Below are positions 61,635 through 64,000 of a stretch of 64,000 nucleotides of DNA, in pieces. The first letter of the stretch is position 1. Each line of letters begins with the position of its first letter. The DNA comes from Axinella damicornis. Lineage: Eukaryota; Porifera; Demospongiae; Axinellida; Axinellidae. Location of the stretch: contig OZ007511.1 of NCBI GenBank assembly GCA_963931865.1, positions 2,938,198 to 3,002,197 on the forward strand, read 5' to 3'. The position numbers and the translations under genes are program-made. Under the pieces are notes generated by a model. That model saw only the letters and a program-made list of their open reading frames with translations, was not told the origin of the DNA and ran no database searches.

Positions 61635-62988
61635 TTCCATTCCACCGGCCATGATAGCAGATGTAGCTAGCTATAGCTATGCATGCTGTTAAGTATCCTA
61701 AACCTGACTTACTGTTGAATGCAGATCTGTAAAGTCCAACGTTTATATCCACGAATGTGCCGGTCTCATCTGGAATCCTGCATGTGTACACTCCTTGGTA
61801 GCTCGTATGGAGGGTAGTGTAACTGCTGACTTGGATCAAACCTGGGTTTTGGACACCGCCTATGCTGACATAGAAGGGATCCCCGAATTGGTAGGTGATG
61901 TCTCTCCCATCTCGTCCGATGAACTGCCCAACACCACCCTGTGTTGAGCCAGACACACAGCTGAACTCTCCGAGACGTTGATTTGAGTCCGCTTTGATAA
62001 GTGAATTATTCATAAGTGCTTTGTTTGCACTGTTTGCATATATTCCAGCACCTATAGGGATAAAAGCAACATCTTTGCATTATACCAGAAAGCATGCACT
62101 CTCCTGATCAATATTCACACAGTTGTTACAATCATGCAAGGGTTTGATCTGCATAATTGCAATTTGTCTTACCCGTTATAATCATGTCAACGCTAGCATT
62201 TCCACTATGGCCCAGAGCATCAGTTACATTACACGTGTGTGTACCGGAGTCCACTGAATACAAGCCATTCCTGGTCACATTCGGTGTTGTCTTGCCCTTC
62301 ACGAAGCAGTTGTGGGTGCAGGTGGAAGACCAGAGGTATGTAAGCCCCTGTCCTGCTCCGGCAACCCTGCAGGTCAGAGTAATGGGGCTCCCAGCGCGGT
62401 AGTTGGGAGGGTCCAGGAAGAAGTCCGATGGCTTGGAGTAGCTGACATCAATGGTTACAGCTAGCTTCTTCTCTGGGGCTGATACAGTTACTGTAAGTGG
62501 TATGTGTAACAACATAATATATTCCTCTCCTTACCACAGTTGTGGCATGATTATGTTAGCAGCTAACAGTGTTCCTATGGCAGCTGTTGTGCTGAGCAGC
62601 TTCAGTTAATAATGCTAAGTAGTTGAGGAAATGCAGCTGACCTATGTCACCCAATAATGATTCACTGGTCCAATCTTTTGATTAGCAAATCAATGATACC
62701 ATGCACGTTTTAGTCCGGTAATCTAATGATTACTAGATCAAATCTGTACCGACAATGGTGCTGCCATTGGCTCTTGTTGTGCATTAGCTAGCTATAATAC
62801 TCTGGAGATATAAGTTAAAATTTTGCCTTCATTCCACTGATATCCTATGAGCCATGAACGAGTGAGTACCCCTGCAAGTATGGGCGAAGCTCACTGTAAC
62901 TAAGCAATAACAATACATATCCCACTACTGCCTCACCACAGCCCAGCTGTAGAGCAACAAGACACAGCAGAGTCACACTTGCTCGCAT
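53143..62988 (-). CDS. Gene C: secreted multi-Ig protein with C-terminal module
   Basis: Fourteen-exon minus-strand model from ATG 62988-62986 to TAG 53145-53143, 3,900 nt, about 1,299 residues. Exons: 62937-62988, 62173-62490, 61713-62051, 61200-61490, 60875-61132, 58375-58689, 57764-58111, 56168-56482, 55649-56011, 55245-55532, 54665-54913, 54194-54529, 54015-54104, 53143-53480. All introns are phase 1. Nearly every middle exon is one Ig-like domain with a C...W...(Y/F)xC signature. No transmembrane segment is visible, so it is probably secreted. Exons 2-4 and 8-10 form a duplicated three-exon cassette. A separate gene could start in the 2.2-kb intron 58690-60874, where a signal-like ORF lies at 59315-59527; the uninterrupted phases favour one gene. 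A recognition or adhesion role is inference. Confidence 0.65.
53847..53945. repeat. (CA)n-rich tract
   Basis: Interrupted CACACA runs in the intron before the terminal exon of gene C. Open frames here are repeat artefacts. Confidence 0.85.
54015..54104 (-). CDS. Gene C: short linker exon (30 codons)
   Basis: 90 nt, phase 1-1, acceptor TTCTTAG|GT, donor G|GTTACA. Reads QALFQLKFGPVEHC, VHWDPAV and FTAPHAP, leading directly into the terminal module. Short and found from splice sites. An alternative donor GCA|GTACGT (54042) is stronger by consensus but would need a phase-0 partner. Confidence 0.6.
54194..54529 (-). CDS. Gene C: Ig-like domain
   Basis: 336 nt, phase 1-1. MTCTVTVVRG, VLWTGPDG and GGRYSCMAAIS supply the C, W and YxC positions of an Ig fold. 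The acceptor is the upstream one of two AGs 8 nt apart (TACGCAG|TCCCGCAG), since only that keeps the frame. Confidence 0.8.
54665..54913 (-). CDS. Gene C: Ig-like domain
   Basis: 249 nt, phase 1-1. VSIVCSTGLDVTTIEWITD and NTQYTCRVTSPYG give the C, W and YxC pattern of a compact Ig domain. Confidence 0.82.
55245..55532 (-). CDS. Gene C: Ig-like domain (cassette 2, exon 3)
   Basis: 288 nt, phase 1-1. FTLTCTSTNSPATTVTWMRNG and GTYTCKVNNAFGSY-type motifs. Paralogue of exon 61200-61490. Confidence 0.85.
55649..56011 (-). CDS. Gene C: divergent Ig-like module (cassette 2, exon 2)
   Basis: 363 nt, phase 1-1. Begins AGIYVTRSGS, contains FYCCSNSTSS, IIGLDGRS and QGIYTCSIPDVRG, ending NVHVGIYRD. It has a V-set-like layout with a YTC(S/R)IPD signature. 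Paralogue of 61713-62051. Confidence 0.78.
56074..56125. mobile_element. ~52-bp foldback element
   Basis: TAGCCTCGTTCCCAGTATG...AACCTGGGAGGCTA; same terminal family as 25401 and 60699. GTATAATG (left) and GCATAATG (right) flank it as a one-mismatch target duplication. Intronic in gene C. Confidence 0.6.
56168..56482 (-). CDS. Gene C: Ig-like domain (cassette 2, exon 1)
   Basis: 315 nt, phase 1-1. VVIDVSYTPLEP, VTLRCRAVGGTGQLRYRWTS and GTHYCSAYDSS. An extra disulfide pair (STCGSSCF) is shared with its paralogue 62173-62490 (STCTHNCF). Confidence 0.85.
56483..57763. other. Gene C intron with transposon remnants
   Basis: 1.3 kb. A segment ending CCTGTATCCGCCCCTG (57469-57484) is the inverse of a hAT-type CAGGGGCGGATACAGG terminus. 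GGCCCTACCA lies on both sides of the insert (about 56990 and 57483). A C21A10 tract is at 57568-57598. No exon supported. Confidence 0.45.
57764..58111 (-). CDS. Gene C: Ig-like domain
   Basis: 348 nt, phase 1-1. LLNLTCITMLNAEVD, VTHSWRGPSG and DSGSYYCTASTRS, the DxGxYxC motif of an Ig V/I-set domain. Confidence 0.85.
58375..58689 (-). CDS. Gene C: Ig-like domain
   Basis: 315 nt, phase 1-1. YTLNCTVVSDFRPVVKWTG and SQAGQYTCQSIVSS. Organised like exon 54194-54529 (WTGxDGN), suggesting another internal duplication. Confidence 0.85.
59315..59527 (-). CDS. Hypothetical small secreted protein within gene C intron
   Basis: 70-codon ORF from ATG 59527 to TGA 59315 on the minus strand. The first about 20 residues, MAQPILAFVLGIVCTVNLII, look like a signal peptide or membrane anchor. 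The rest is not recognised. It could be an alternative first exon for the downstream half of gene C, but no good phase-1 donor is present. Also possibly chance. Confidence 0.25.
   Translation of the reverse strand: MAQPILAFVLGIVCTVNLIISLDVHKFELTIPLDDSAILFGEHIYALIEMGCKKHVDGVEYSLISIVKTV
60699..60807. mobile_element. 109-bp foldback element with exact 9-bp target duplication
   Basis: TAGCCTCGTTCCCAGTCCCA...GGGACTGGGTATGAGGCTA with an almost perfect hairpin (CAGTACGGTAAACGC/GCTTTACCGTACTG). TCGTCGTTC at 60690-60698 and 60808-60816. Confidence 0.85.
60875..61132 (-). CDS. Gene C: Ig-like domain
   Basis: 258 nt, phase 1-1. LIWDINCSTHLNSTSMEWFL and GAMFTCRVTDVEGK. Short interdomain ending VTVRVKG. 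Confidence 0.8.
61200..61490 (-). CDS. Gene C: Ig-like domain (cassette 1, exon 3)
   Basis: 291 nt, phase 1-1. STLTCTSTGSPPTTVTWTKDG and GEYSCKVANSIGTSNV. Paralogue of 55245-55532. Confidence 0.87.
61588..61634. repeat. Poly-C tract, 47 nt
   Basis: Uninterrupted C on the plus strand (G on the transcribed strand) inside the intron between cassette-1 exons 2 and 3. Length is likely unreliable in an assembly. Confidence 0.9.
61713..62051 (-). CDS. Gene C: divergent Ig-like module (cassette 1, exon 2)
   Basis: 339 nt, phase 1-1. Begins AGIYANSANKA and contains GEFSCVSGSTQG, FIGRDGRD and QGVYTCRIPDETG, ending NVGLYRS. Paralogue of 55649-56011; both start with the same AGIY and end with GxYR. Confidence 0.8.
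62173..62490 (-). CDS. Gene C: Ig-like domain (cassette 1, exon 1)
   Basis: 318 nt, phase 1-1. VTIDVSYSKPSDF, ITLTCRVAGAGQGLTYLWSS and GTHTCNVTDALGHS. First domain after the signal peptide. Confidence 0.87.
62937..62988 (-). CDS. Gene C: first coding exon, signal peptide
   Basis: 52 nt: ATG 62988 then MRASVTLLCLVALQLGC, ending at donor G|GTGAGG in phase 1. Classic short signal peptide. TGCGCATGC (NRF1-like, around 63010-63018) and TTTTAAA lie just upstream, but the promoter is not resolved. Confidence 0.8.
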
Positions 62989-63734
62989 GGTGTCAGACTA
63001 GTTTAAAAGCATGCGCAGTAGCTATACTCTCAGCTAGGACACAAACTGTTGTACATGTGAGTTCAGAGTGACTTATACCCAGCAATCAGGAAGTAATGAA
63101 TATCAAAAGGAAGTGGAAGTAAACATACTAGCTAATGATTAGGGTGCCAATTCTGGGATTGTGGAGCTTATAATTGCATGTATTCAGGGTTATTTGTACC
63201 TCTGTTTAGGTTCACACTCAATGGTTGTAGTAGCTGACATCAATCACAACTGCAAGTTCCTATTCTCCTCTGGAGCAGTAGCAAAACTAGTTACTTAAAT
63301 TAGGTCTCCTCTCTCTGAAAGACAAGAGCACAGCACAGCTACTATACTGCTCCCAGTAGTTGTGTGTAAGATTGTAGCTAACAATGTAATATAAATAGCT
63401 ACAAAGTCCAAAACAATTTACAGCTTGGTTTAAATTTTTATTTTTTCAGCCAGCAAGAAGTACATAATAGCAAGAATCAAATAGCACATTAATTGTCAAA
63501 CTGGTATCACAAGATTCAACAACATGTATGGCTAACCATGCATGTATGGCTAAGTCCAAAACAATTTACAGTTTTGCTTAACTTTTTCAGTACAATGTAT
63601 GTAATAGTAATAACAAGAGAAAAACCTCAGCAACATGTGTGGCTAACAATGTGAAAAAAGGAACCCAAGAGTTTGGTTTAGCTTTTCAGCCAGTAAGCAG
63701 TAGCTATGTAACAGCAAACAAGAGAAACACTCTT
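62989..63734. other. Intergenic region between gene D stop and gene C start
   Basis: About 750 bp. Three imperfect copies of an AGTCCAAAACAATTTACAG / TTTTTCAGCCAG block occur at about 63405-63530, 63548-63650 and 63668-63735. They lie downstream of the gene D stop, presumably in its 3' UTR. Confidence 0.55.
63437..63442 (-). terminator. Candidate poly(A) signal of gene D
   Basis: AATAAA on the minus strand about 295 nt downstream of the gene D stop. Single-hexamer evidence. Confidence 0.3.
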
Positions 63735-64000
63735 CTAGTTTTTGGTGTCACGTGACTCAGCACACGTGCTTGCCACACACTGGTCAAGACACTGGCCAAC
63801 CACATTCGAATTCCGTTTATTCATACTTTCACCATTCGTGCACTCGGGCTGGTGGAACGATTGTATCTGCAAGGGACAGTCAGGAACAACCCTCAGACGG
63901 AAGCTGCCAGCAAGAAATGTTCCTTCATTTTTCAGCCAATCCTCAATAAAGTCCAAACGTTCAGGTGCTGTTTGCGTATCGCTGGTGCCATTTATTGTGC
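63735..64000 (-). CDS. Gene D: terminal exon, partial (paralogue of gene C end)
   Basis: The window edge cuts the exon. The frame reads STINGTSDTQTAPERLDFIE, WLKNEGTFLAGSFRLRVVPD and PECTNGES as in gene C. It then diverges into a longer Cys-containing tail (QCVASTCAESRDTKN) and stops at TAG 63737-63735. The gene upstream of the window is therefore a tandem relative of gene C. Confidence 0.8.
   Translation of the reverse strand, partial: TINGTSDTQTAPERLDFIEDWLKNEGTFLAGSFRLRVVPDCPLQIQSFHQPECTNGESMNKRNSNVVGQCLDQCVASTCAESRDTKN

Overview
This is eukaryotic (metazoan) genomic DNA. Coding sequence is split into short exons bounded by GT/AG signals. Introns carry microsatellites, minisatellites and many non-autonomous transposons. 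All recognisable genes lie on the minus strand. Long secreted proteins built from Calx-beta, immunoglobulin-like, IgGFc-binding-like and small cysteine-rich modules suggest an early-branching marine animal. A demosponge is my best guess: sponge aggregation factors are Calx-beta repeat proteins encoded by clustered genes. The taxon is inference and no marker gene settles it.

Layout, in transcription order (right to left). (1) 63735-64000: 3'-terminal coding exon of a gene D that continues off the right edge. (2) Gene C, 62988-53143: a complete-looking 14-exon model of about 1,299 residues, with signal peptide, ten or eleven Ig-like modules and a C-terminal module ending at a stop. Its last exon is a close paralogue of the gene D exon, so C and D look like tandem duplicates. 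(3) Gene B, about 52933(?) to 30922: 22 Calx-beta domains. Twenty of these are near-identical and arose by duplications of about 0.47, 3.6 and 9.58 kb. (4) Gene A, 29217 to beyond the left edge: signal peptide, Cys-rich module, a 475-codon IgGFc-binding-like exon, then 17 Calx-beta domains interspersed with two more Cys-rich modules.

Almost every Calx-beta domain is two exons (A, about 46-53 codons; B, about 67-74 codons), and every internal exon is symmetric phase 1-1. Any exon or exon group can therefore be duplicated or skipped without breaking the frame, which fits the massive expansion. I checked phase and length modulo 3 for every exon listed. Junction codons were also read and no stop was created, except at the terminal exons.

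Non-coding content includes a family of short foldback elements (termini TAGCCTCG/CGAGGCTA, 9-11 bp target duplications), a MULE-like element, a TTAA palindrome, hAT remnants, several large inverted repeats, two minisatellites and long (CA)n, C/T and poly-C tracts. I found no credible tRNA, rRNA, CRISPR array or bacterial-type feature. As a system, genes A-D look like a cluster of related secreted adhesion or recognition proteins; the aggregation/allorecognition reading is an inference from domain content.
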